Assembly (NCBI GenBank): GCA_018262855.1
Contig: JADFDO010000007.1
Location: 1 to 64,000, forward strand
Direction: 5' to 3'
Length of the DNA stretch: 64,000 nucleotides
Source: Methanolinea sp.
GTDB lineage: Archaea; Halobacteriota; Methanomicrobia; Methanomicrobiales; Methanospirillaceae
Position 1 is the stretch's first letter. Each line of letters begins with the position of its first letter. The notes beneath the pieces were generated by a model. The model had not been told where the DNA came from and ran no database searches. It worked only from the letters and a program-made list of their open reading frames with translations. This document shows positions 28,532 to 37,124 of this stretch, piece by piece. The position numbers were made by a program, and so were the translations under genes.

Positions 28532-29000
28532 AGAACCCCCAGGGTTTGTGTACTGAAATAGTACGGGCAGCATTAATATCAATTCGGTGCGCGCGCTCCG
28601 GGTCGCACGTATTTTTCAAATCGTGCGCTGATACTGCACTGGAACCTCAATCATTCCAATGGAAATTCTGGTTTTTCCATTTTTGCGTCTTGCATGAACA
28701 TTTCCAAAAATCCTGAAAAAATCAGCTAGATTCCCCTTTAGGTCAAAATTTTAACTCTGTTTTCAAAAGGAAAATCGCGGATTATGACCGCTGCGATTCG
28801 TGGAGTGTGGAAAGGCAGAGGCTGAAAAAGCGTTCTATTGTGAATTGTCCCATGTCGCGGGCAAGAGCCGGACAAGGGGGTGCAGAATGGGCGTTTTTCC
28901 CATACATTTAAATGTAACGTGGCACAAGCACCTTATGTATATAAATCTGCGCATAGGACATTGCGAGATTCTGCAGATCTCATGGAGGGTGGAAAAACAT
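28532..29000. other. Intergenic region between divergent surface protein genes
   Basis: 469 bases, AT-rich in the middle. It contains a TATA element near 28933-28946 for the plus-strand gene and another AT-rich element at about 28901-28913. The minus-strand promoter probably lies in 28555-28600. I see no repeat family member and no RNA gene. Confidence 0.55.
28928..28950 (+). promoter_or_regulatory. TATA-box promoter of the seven-PKD gene
   Basis: TTATGTATATAAAT at 28933-28946 lies about 60 bases before the chosen ATG at 29001 and gives a predicted transcript start near 28970. Confidence 0.5.
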
Positions 29001-32000
29001 ATGCATATAGGAGAGTCTCAAGGAACCCTCATTCTACCGCGGGTTCAGATTCAGGCAAGGAAAAAAACTATTAAACTCCGTTCAGGCAGGACGTTGAGCC
29101 TGGCGTGTGCGCTTACCGCAATTCTACTCATGATTCAGGTCGCTATGGGTGCGCCTCCGTCATTTGCCCGCCTGGACCTGAGCGACACCCAGAATTACCG
29201 GAACCTGACGGTAAGTACCGTAGAATCTATCGACCTGATGAACCTCTCCATCACGAAGGTCACACTCCACTCAACTACAGGAGACGGGTCTGATATCAGG
29301 AACCTTACACTACCAGATACCCGGAATATAAGGAGAATTTTCTCCGGCAGTACTGCGACGTGGTCTGGCAACACCCTCACCATCCTTGGAGATACGGATT
29401 CCACAGTCTCAGGCAGCTCGATGAATAATTACACCCTCTTTATCAAGCCTTACCTGCCGGTGTTCCGGTGCCAGGTTCCCGGGGTGAACGGGACTGTGCT
29501 ATTTACAAAAAGCAATGCAACATCCCGAAATTACAATATTGCATCTCTCATCGAATCGACCGAGCGTGCATATCTCATGCATGATCCCAGGGGAATACTG
29601 GCCATCGAGAGACCCCCTCTCTCAATAGGGACCTATGGATCCTGGAGCCACCCTTCGGATTATAATGAATCCGATTTCGGGTTTACATTCCTTCACAACG
29701 AATTTTCCGTAAATGACTGGACCCTTGACTCAACCTATGCACAATATGTCTCTGACCTTCAAAACCCACCTATTACAGGGAATCCTCCAACCCCTGGTGA
29801 ATATATCTTTTCAGTAACACAGTATGATCCATCATCTGAGAAGGTCACAACCTACTCCTCCTGGCCCGTGGTCATCATGGATGGGGACAATCAGCTGGTC
29901 CTTTCAGGAGAACCTTATCCCTATCTCTATGACAAGAGATCAGGAGCAGACCTGGTCCTCACTTTTACAAACACCGGCCAGATTCATAATCTCAGTTATA
30001 TCCTCGTGAAATCTGGAGAGACTTATGATGCTGACCTGAGAGTGAACATGACCGCGCTTGAGGATGCAGGGGGCAGCGTGAGTCTCGATGTCATCCTCTC
30101 CGGAAATCCTTTCCTCTCGATACTCAGGGATTCGGGACTCGGAATCGAGGATATGAAGAAGATCGTCTCCTATTCCATCTATGCAGTCGGCAATTCCACC
30201 CCGCCGCAGTCGTCCCATTTCTCGAAGATCAACATTACTCCTGGCTTTGGAACATCGGGATACGCCCTCCATGCACACCAGGTCACCATCCCCGCAGGTG
30301 ACCTCCAGGGCCTCCTCTCCGGCTCCTTTACCATCTACGCGCTTGGAGCGGACTCTTCCAACACGATTGTCGCACTCGATGATGATGCACTCTCACTCGG
30401 GTATTCCCCGCTCGCAAATTTCTCTGCAATCCCTACACAGGGCATCGCCCCGCTGACCGTAGCGTTCTCCGATCTCTCCACGGACAACCCCAATTCTTGG
30501 GCATGGGACTTCGGCGATGGCACCTCCAACGGGACCCTACAGAACCCGGGTCATATTTATACGAACCCCGGCCTCTACAACGTCACCCTCACCGCAACCA
30601 ACGCCTTTGGTTCAGGTTCCGCACAGAAGATGGAGTATATCAACGTGACCGGGCCAATTCCACCGGCCCCACCGGTTGCGGAGTTCTCCGGATCCCCGAC
30701 ATCAGGCGAAGCACCTCTCGCGGTATCATTCACCGATCTCTCGACCGGGAATATCACATCGCGTTCCTGGATTTTTGGTGACAGCGGCACGTCTTCGGCA
30801 ACCAACCCCTCCCATTCCTACACGAACCCAGGGACGTACAATGTAAGCCTGACCGTCTCAGGTCCAGGGGGATCTGATACTGAGACCAAGGCGGGATACA
30901 TCACTGTCACTGCGCCGGCCGCACCGGTTGCAGCATTTACCGGATCACCAACCTCGGTGTTCACGAACCAGCCAGTGCAATTCACCGACCAGTCAACAGG
31001 GACCATCACCTTCCGTTCGTGGAACTTTGGTGACAGCGGCACGTCTTCGGCAACCAACCCAAGCCATTCCTACACGAGCCCAGGGCCCTATACTGTTATC
31101 CTGACCGTCACAGGTCCCGGGGGATCTGATACAGAAACAAAACCCGGGTACATCACCGTCACGGTGCCACCCCTCAACGCAGGTTTCACGGCAAATCCCA
31201 CATCAGGATTCGTACCCCTGTTCGTCCAGTTTACCGACACTTCAACAGGGACCATCACGTCACGCTCGTGGAATTTCGGCGATGGCGGCACCTCATCAGC
31301 AACAAACCCGTCACATACCTACACCGCAACAGGGACTTACACAGTAAGGCTGACCGTCACGGGTCCTGCAGGTTCCGACTCGGAAACCGGGACCATCACG
31401 GTATACTCGGTACCCCCTGCACCCTCTGCAAAGTTCACCGCGAATATCACATCCGGCAGAACACCCCTTTCAGTCCAGTTCACCGATCTCTCCACCGAAT
31501 CGCCCTACGACTGGAACTGGTCGTTCGGTGATGCTTCATGGTCGACTGAAAAGAACCCGATCCACGTCTACCAGATCCCGGGGAACCACACAGTATCCCT
31601 CTGGGTCAGGGCGCTTGGCGGCACCGATACCGAGACAAAATTCGAGTTTATCCACGTGATCCCCACCCCGCCTGTCGTGAACTTTACCGCAAACATTACC
31701 TCAGGGGAAGCACCCCTCGCGGTGCAGTTCACCGATCTGTCCACTCATGAGCCGACGATGTGGTCATGGTCATTCGGTGACAGTTCATCCTCGTCCGAGA
31801 GAAATCCCCTGCATGTCTACCAGTATGCAGGGAACTATACGGTCTCCCTTACCGCAGCGAATGACGAGGGAACTGGAAGCCTCGTGAAAATTGCGTATAT
31901 CAACGTTTCAGGAACCCCGCCGCCAGTGCCGGTCCTGAAGGCTGACTTTGTTGGAAGCCCGACATGGGGATACGCCCCGCTCATGGTGCTCTTTGCTGAC

Positions 32001-32912
32001 ATCTCTACTGGAAGTCCGATCTCCTGGAACTGGTCTTTCGGCGATGGAACAATGTCACAGGAACAGAATCCTTCACATAGCTATGCTACCACCGGCGGCT
32101 ACACGGTTTCCCTCACTGTCTCGAACGGGACAGCCTATGATACGATGACAAAGTCCACGTACATCAGCGTCTCCCGCAGGGGCGGCACCGGGGGCGGTGG
32201 AGGAGGGGGAGGAGGCGGTGGAGGGGGCACGTTCCTCGTAACCCCGACGCCCACACCAACCGCCACGGCCACCCCAACACCCACGCCGACGAGCACGGGA
32301 ACCCTTCCGCTCGGCCCCGACAACCGGACCACGCAGCCGGTGACCGTCGGGTCATATGACGGGGTGGCAACCATCTCCATAGGGGCCGGGGTTGCAGTCA
32401 CCTGTGACGACGGGACACCAGTCAGGGATATCAGTATTTCGCCCGTCCCCGAAGGAGGCCTTCCGAGCCTTCCGGGTGAACCGGTCTTCATGGGATATGC
32501 GTACAATATTACTCCCGATTGCGCAACATTCAATCCTGCAGTACTACTGACGTATACCTTCACTCCCGAACAATGGAGTACACTGGCAGGCAGGGACCTC
32601 GTGGTGATGTGGTATGACGCATCAAAAGGCAGCTGGGTGTCGCTCCCGACCTCGGTCGATCAGGCAGGACGGTCTGTGATCACCGGGATCTCCGATGGTG
32701 GGATTTACGGCCTCTTTGCAAAGACACCGGCAACCACCCCTGTCCAGACCGAAGTCCCGGTGACAACCCAGGCACCCTCCGGACCGGAGATCCCATGGGT
32801 GTGGATCCTCGCTGGTGTCGTCGCAGTCGCAGCGATAGGAGGAGGAGCGTACTACTTCCTGAAGAGGCGCTCTGACGAAGGCGAGCCTCCCGGCGGGGAT
32901 GAACTCTCCTGA
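29001..32912 (+). CDS. Seven-PKD surface protein with beta-domain and C-terminal membrane anchor
   Basis: 1303 residues from ATG 29001 (GGAGGG at about 28984); the frame is open from 28800 but that part lies upstream of the TATA box. A signal peptide (about 25-50) is followed by an unrecognised region of about 420 residues with many N-glycosylation sequons, seven PKD domains (starting near residues 471, 558, 641, 725, 808, 891 and 979), a Gly run (about 1062-1077), a PTPTPT linker, a beta-rich domain (about 1114-1242) similar to that of the gene at 37125, and a membrane helix (about 1264-1287) with basic tail. An extended surface adhesin or envelope stalk is the likely role. The exact start is uncertain. 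Confidence 0.88.
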   Translation: MHIGESQGTLILPRVQIQARKKTIKLRSGRTLSLACALTAILLMIQVAMGAPPSFARLDLSDTQNYRNLTVSTVESIDLMNLSITKVTLHSTTGDGSDIRNLTLPDTRNIRRIFSGSTATWSGNTLTILGDTDSTVSGSSMNNYTLFIKPYLPVFRCQVPGVNGTVLFTKSNATSRNYNIASLIESTERAYLMHDPRGILAIERPPLSIGTYGSWSHPSDYNESDFGFTFLHNEFSVNDWTLDSTYAQYVSDLQNPPITGNPPTPGEYIFSVTQYDPSSEKVTTYSSWPVVIMDGDNQLVLSGEPYPYLYDKRSGADLVLTFTNTGQIHNLSYILVKSGETYDADLRVNMTALEDAGGSVSLDVILSGNPFLSILRDSGLGIEDMKKIVSYSIYAVGNSTPPQSSHFSKINITPGFGTSGYALHAHQVTIPAGDLQGLLSGSFTIYALGADSSNTIVALDDDALSLGYSPLANFSAIPTQGIAPLTVAFSDLSTDNPNSWAWDFGDGTSNGTLQNPGHIYTNPGLYNVTLTATNAFGSGSAQKMEYINVTGPIPPAPPVAEFSGSPTSGEAPLAVSFTDLSTGNITSRSWIFGDSGTSSATNPSHSYTNPGTYNVSLTVSGPGGSDTETKAGYITVTAPAAPVAAFTGSPTSVFTNQPVQFTDQSTGTITFRSWNFGDSGTSSATNPSHSYTSPGPYTVILTVTGPGGSDTETKPGYITVTVPPLNAGFTANPTSGFVPLFVQFTDTSTGTITSRSWNFGDGGTSSATNPSHTYTATGTYTVRLTVTGPAGSDSETGTITVYSVPPAPSAKFTANITSGRTPLSVQFTDLSTESPYDWNWSFGDASWSTEKNPIHVYQIPGNHTVSLWVRALGGTDTETKFEFIHVIPTPPVVNFTANITSGEAPLAVQFTDLSTHEPTMWSWSFGDSSSSSERNPLHVYQYAGNYTVSLTAANDEGTGSLVKIAYINVSGTPPPVPVLKADFVGSPTWGYAPLMVLFADISTGSPISWNWSFGDGTMSQEQNPSHSYATTGGYTVSLTVSNGTAYDTMTKSTYISVSRRGGTGGGGGGGGGGGGGTFLVTPTPTPTATATPTPTPTSTGTLPLGPDNRTTQPVTVGSYDGVATISIGAGVAVTCDDGTPVRDISISPVPEGGLPSLPGEPVFMGYAYNITPDCATFNPAVLLTYTFTPEQWSTLAGRDLVVMWYDASKGSWVSLPTSVDQAGRSVITGISDGGIYGLFAKTPATTPVQTEVPVTTQAPSGPEIPWVWILAGVVAVAAIGGGAYYFLKRRSDEGEPPGGDELS

Positions 32913-32925
32913 GAGGGAACACGAT

Positions 32926-32940
32926 AATTTTCCTTTTTTT
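32926..32940 (+). terminator. T-rich terminator after the seven-PKD gene
   Basis: A pyrimidine tract (TTTTCC then seven T) begins 14 bases after the stop codon and precedes repeat copy C. Confidence 0.5.
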
Positions 32941-33120
32941 AGCCACCTTGCTGTTTTATATGGGGAGACTGAATCGAGATTGTTTTATGCATACCAATCC
33001 AGTCCCTGAACCGCCGCCGGGGCGTCCTTCGGGGGCGGCGGCGTGCATCGCATATAGGGGTGCGGGGGTGGACAGCCTCCATAGAATGTATCCGGTTCAT
33101 CAATGCTACCCACACAAAAC
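32938..33120 (+). repeat. Dispersed intergenic element, copy C (compact form)
   Basis: Homologous along its length to 39128-39409 (copy D): both start TTTAGCC and continue through CTGTTTT, GACTGAATC or GATTGAATC, GCATACCAAT, CCGCCGCCG and the distal GTATCCGGTTCATC or GTATTCGGTTCGTC block. Here CCGCCGCC at 33011-33018 can pair with GGCGGCGG at 33034-33041, a tight hairpin with a 15-base loop. It starts about 25 bases after the upstream stop. Confidence 0.8.
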
Positions 33121-33643
33121 AGCGACGAGCCTTTTTTTCAAAAATTGTGCTGCCTATAGAGAACCATGCCTCTTGATATAAAAATGGCGTCGCCATTTTC
33201 ATTGGGTATGCATATATCTCGACAGAAGGATCATATCGGTTTTCCATGATCCGGTTGTGGGGAGCAAAAGGACTCTTATCGATTCTTAATTTCTCCAGAA
33301 TTCGCGTATGTTAAGGGAAAATCAGGTTAATACATGGCGCACGGTCAGAAAAATCCCTGTGTCTTTTCACAAAAATCCAGGAGCCAGGAACATCGCCAGT
33401 CCGGTACCCCCGCGCAAACAAAGCGCATAACGGTCTCCATGCGTGGATCCAAAACCCTGAGATATTCACAAATGCAAAAGACGCCTGCTTCTGCCCCCAT
33501 CCAGTTTCCGCAAAACGTGAAAGAGCCTTTCTTAAAAAAGTTAATATTTAAAGTTATTTTCAATATCCGAGACATTTTCATTATTTTTTTCCTTTCCGAA
33601 AAAACCCCTATCTGACCGTTTTTTCTACAGAAATAATACGCTA
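33121..33643. other. AT-rich intergenic stretch
   Basis: Between repeat copy C and the promoter of the DUF3821 gene. It carries one palindrome (33181-33199), T-rich tracts and A-rich tracts. Short ORFs on both strands here are low-complexity and lack ribosome binding sites, so I call none. Confidence 0.5.
33181..33199. repeat. Short palindrome, ATTTTCAT family, copy 1
   Basis: AAAATGGCG-T-CGCCATTTT is a perfect inverted repeat followed by CATT. It shares the AAAAT/ATTTT outer arms with five other palindromes in this window. Confidence 0.7.
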
Positions 33644-33790
33644 AGTATATATATAAGTTCAAAAAACCGATCTCGCCGAACACACCCTAAAACGGCGGTC
33701 CCGGTATGCTGGGGGGGCGATTTCGCCATCGGAAAAAGAGAAAGTTATATAAACGTCTCCCCCCCAATGCAAGTTATATAAAAGAGTGGA
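33640..33790 (+). promoter_or_regulatory. Multi-TATA promoter region of the DUF3821 surface protein
   Basis: Three TATA-like elements point to the gene at 33848: TATATATATAA at 33646-33656, TTATATAAA at 33745-33753 and TTATATAAAA at 33774-33783. The last two are 29 bases apart with the same flank (AGTTATATAAA). A G7 run at 33711-33717 can pair with a C7 run at 33759-33765. The layout suggests a strong or regulated promoter. Confidence 0.6.
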
Positions 33791-33847
33791 TACCTGCGGT
33801 TCACACCAATGGTTTCATTCTGATATATGCAATCAAGGTGGTGCAAA

Positions 33848-36800
33848 ATGAAGCTTCGACACAAAGTGCTCTTACTGTTAGTATTGGGTATCGCCCTGCT
33901 TACAGTAGCGATGCCTGTTTCGGCACAACTGAATGTTGTTCCCATCAATGGTACGGTCCTCCTCGGGGAGGAGAACCTGGATGTTACCGCTGCCGTGGGA
34001 AGTGCTCCGTATTTAGGCTGGTGGGGTCCCACCTCAAGCCTCAACAACCCGCCCGATAAGGTCATTGACTTGAGTGGGTATATCCTGACCAACTTCAACA
34101 TCGATGACGACCCCTCTTCCCAATTCGTCGGAACTGAAGGCAAGGGATTCTGGTGGCAGATGAGTACCCCGGGCGAGACAAATCCCACGCAGCCCGCCTT
34201 CCAGGTTGTGTTACCTCAGACAGTCCTGAAGATAAGGGATCTCGGGCCAAAGGATGTAAGTTTGAACACCGACGTGACCGACAGTACTGTACTGATAGGA
34301 GATATCCTGGACTTTGAGCTATCCCAATCGACTCTGCATTATATCTTCCTCCGTGACCCCTCGGCAACGAATTTCAACTGCAAGATCGTTGTGAGGAATC
34401 CCTATGGCGTCACGTACTCAAAATTATGGGTTCCTTCTCCCCCCACTCAATCCCAGAAGGACCTGACCTATCTTGAAGTGAACTCCACTCCATGGTACTG
34501 GTCTTCTGGTGATGGTACTGCATCGTATAAGAATTGGGGATGGAAGACTGACGCCATTGACCCGGTCACCGATTTCCCTGTCTACACCCCTGGGGAGTAC
34601 CAGGTCACTGTCCAGTGTAACCAGAATAACCTTGGATATGTGGGGACGACAAAGACCGTGACCCTCGAAGAGGAGCAGCCAACAATCACCGTTGATCCCG
34701 CTTCGCTCATCCGTGGAGGAAAGTTCTACACGACGATCACCGGTATTCCCAACACCTACTATATCCTATGGATCAAGGACTGCGCCGCCTGCCCGAACGG
34801 CTGCTGCGGAGACCGCATGACCGGGGCCTGCTGTGACCAGCCGCCGATGATTGTGCAGGGCCAGGACAATGTGACCTTTTCGTATCAATACGGGCCATTC
34901 GAGGCCTCATGCGATCACGATGAAACGTGCAACTGCAGCCAGTACTCCGACCCGCCATGCGTTGGAATCGACTGCCAGTGTCCATGGTGTGGACAAGGTG
35001 ATGGAGAGAACGGCGGGTATTACACCGTGAATGATACGCTCATTCAATGGTGCGGATGCATGTGTACGAAGACTCTCGGCGGTATAATGCCTGAGGACCC
35101 CGCAATAGCTCAATACTCATTCGCCCTTGTATACCTGGATGAGAATGGGGAAAGGACTGTAGAGTGGCAGACCACGACCTGTACCGCGCCTTCATCCTAT
35201 AAGCTTCACACACAGCGCTGGATAGAGGAAGACGTCTGCGAGCTTGATCTTACGAGGCCGTACGCGGAAGCCTGCGTCAATGTCCAGCAGGGGGTCGTCA
35301 CCATCCACACCGATGTGTGCGATGAGCCAACCGATACCAGCTACCTCGGGGAGACCGTCCACATCTACGGGACCAACACCGATTCGCCGTACACCTACCT
35401 GTTCTTCAAGGGGCCCTGCCAGAGCTGCAGCGGTGAGAATATGACTGCGACCAATGCAGTTGTCACCGGAAATCCCACGACATTCACGAAGGTTAAGGTA
35501 AAATCAGATGGCACCTGGGAGTATTTCTGGTACACAAGGAACCTCCAGATCGATCTGGGACAATTCACCATCTATGCTTCAAGCATGCCAAATGATGCTC
35601 CGTCCCTGGAAGGGGTACCCTGCAATGAATGTGAAGGTGTAGGCGTTTCATGTGCAGCATGGGCCAAAGCTCCGTTCACGTTCCTCGAGCCGACCCTCGT
35701 TGCAGATGTTCACCCGAAGGTTATCCAGATTATCTGCTGTTCCGGTCCGAATATCATGGTCGATGGTGTAGCAATGGGTCTCCGTGGAGAAGCAGTCGGC
35801 CAGGAATACAACACGGTGCCGATCGGCATCTGGGTATTCGGCGAGAACAAGGTCGCAGGTCACAAGTACATCTTTGAACCGGTTGAAGTCGAATGTTCAA
35901 CTGGAGAATTCTCGGTGAATCTCAAGAGTTTCTTCGACACGCTGGACCTTGTGCCCGGAACCTACACTGTCGTAGTCCAGCACCCGATGTACAACCACAG
36001 GCTGGACATCATTCCCGAAGAGCGGATCTGTGACCAGTCCGAATGGTGCCCATGGCTCAGGTTCGACCCGGTCGTTCTGATCGACGAAGTCTGGTACCCC
36101 GATACAAACCGCAAGTTCGTGGCGACCGCGTCCCCGGTCCGCTGGAGCAAGCTCTTCGTGATCGACGGACCTGACCGCCTGGCCGGGACCGCTGCGCTGA
36201 ACGCTCTCATTGCAGGATTCAATGACCCGAACATCGATGACAATATCGCCATCCTGACGTTCAAGGTCGAGAGCAACAACGCCCTCCAGGCAGGATTCTC
36301 GGGAACCCCGACCAGCGGAGCTGCTCCGCTCTCGGTGTTCTTCACCGACATCTCGATCGGATACCCGGAGACCTGGCACTGGGACTTCGGCGACGGATAT
36401 ACCTCTGACCAGCAGAACCCGACCCACATCTATGAGAATGTGGGGACCTACTCAGTCACCCTTACAGTCACCGGAGCTACCGGAAGCTCGTCGGTCACCA
36501 AGAATGCGTACGTCACAGTGACGAGCGGTCCGACCCAGACCGGGACCGTGACCCCAACCCCGACGACTCCGCCGGTGAGCACGATCAACCTGTACTCCGG
36601 CTGGAACTTCGTCTCCACGCCAAAGGCACTTGCTGACGGCCACAACACCGCCAGTACCGTGTTCTCAGGTGTGAACACCGGAGGACACTCGATCTTCACC
36701 TACGATGCAGGTTCGACCTCATGGCAGGCCCTGACCGCGAATTCGACGGTGAAACCGCTCGACGGGATCTGGATCTACTCGACCGCCTCAACCTCGGTCA

Positions 36801-37093
36801 GCCTGACCTACAAGAACGATCCTTTGGCGACTCCGCCCACCAAGGCCATGTATGCCGGCTGGAACTCGATCGGGTTCTCTGATGTGAACCCGGCGGCCGC
36901 GAAGGACACCCTCCAGTCAGTGCAGAGCCAGTGGACCCAGCTGATAGGATACAACGGGGCGTCACAGTACTACGAGACATCCATCATCAAGGGAGGATCT
37001 GGCAGCCACAGCGACACGAACCCCATGAACCCGTTCAAGGGATACTGGCTGTTCATGAACGCACCCGGAACCCTGGCCGCGATCAGTGCCTGA
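33848..37093 (+). CDS. DUF3821 / PKD surface protein, candidate major surface-layer protein
   Basis: 1081 residues from ATG 33848 (AGGTGG at 33836-33841), chosen over ATG 33827 because it starts the signal peptide (MKLRHKVLLLLVLGIALL, cleavage near VSA, residue 26). DUF3821 (about 28-270), a domain of methanogen surface proteins, is followed by a Cys-rich region (about 305-420; CPNGCCGD, CNCSQYSD, CPWCGQGD), further beta-rich sequence, one PKD domain (about 813-893) and a C-terminal module (about 912-1081) with the repeated theme SGWNFVSTP ... IWIYS / AGWNSIGFS ... GYWLF. No C-terminal membrane helix is seen. Strong preference for C-ending codons in the second half and a promoter with several TATA boxes suggest high expression. 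The S-layer role is inferred. Confidence 0.85.
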   Translation: MKLRHKVLLLLVLGIALLTVAMPVSAQLNVVPINGTVLLGEENLDVTAAVGSAPYLGWWGPTSSLNNPPDKVIDLSGYILTNFNIDDDPSSQFVGTEGKGFWWQMSTPGETNPTQPAFQVVLPQTVLKIRDLGPKDVSLNTDVTDSTVLIGDILDFELSQSTLHYIFLRDPSATNFNCKIVVRNPYGVTYSKLWVPSPPTQSQKDLTYLEVNSTPWYWSSGDGTASYKNWGWKTDAIDPVTDFPVYTPGEYQVTVQCNQNNLGYVGTTKTVTLEEEQPTITVDPASLIRGGKFYTTITGIPNTYYILWIKDCAACPNGCCGDRMTGACCDQPPMIVQGQDNVTFSYQYGPFEASCDHDETCNCSQYSDPPCVGIDCQCPWCGQGDGENGGYYTVNDTLIQWCGCMCTKTLGGIMPEDPAIAQYSFALVYLDENGERTVEWQTTTCTAPSSYKLHTQRWIEEDVCELDLTRPYAEACVNVQQGVVTIHTDVCDEPTDTSYLGETVHIYGTNTDSPYTYLFFKGPCQSCSGENMTATNAVVTGNPTTFTKVKVKSDGTWEYFWYTRNLQIDLGQFTIYASSMPNDAPSLEGVPCNECEGVGVSCAAWAKAPFTFLEPTLVADVHPKVIQIICCSGPNIMVDGVAMGLRGEAVGQEYNTVPIGIWVFGENKVAGHKYIFEPVEVECSTGEFSVNLKSFFDTLDLVPGTYTVVVQHPMYNHRLDIIPEERICDQSEWCPWLRFDPVVLIDEVWYPDTNRKFVATASPVRWSKLFVIDGPDRLAGTAALNALIAGFNDPNIDDNIAILTFKVESNNALQAGFSGTPTSGAAPLSVFFTDISIGYPETWHWDFGDGYTSDQQNPTHIYENVGTYSVTLTVTGATGSSSVTKNAYVTVTSGPTQTGTVTPTPTTPPVSTINLYSGWNFVSTPKALADGHNTASTVFSGVNTGGHSIFTYDAGSTSWQALTANSTVKPLDGIWIYSTASTSVSLTYKNDPLATPPTKAMYAGWNSIGFSDVNPAAAKDTLQSVQSQWTQLIGYNGASQYYETSIIKGGSGSHSDTNPMNPFKGYWLFMNAPGTLAAISA

Positions 37094-37124
37094 TCCCGGG
37101 GCCAGGGACCCCACGAGGAGAGCA

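Noticed and set aside
28800-29000. Longer N-terminus for the seven-PKD protein
   Set aside because: It lies upstream of the TATA box and would put 67 residues without any signal in front of the signal peptide.
33334-33683. Small ORFs on both strands upstream of the DUF3821 gene
   Set aside because: Low-complexity, Lys/Phe/Ile-rich translations on both strands over the same AT-rich DNA; no ribosome binding site or domain.
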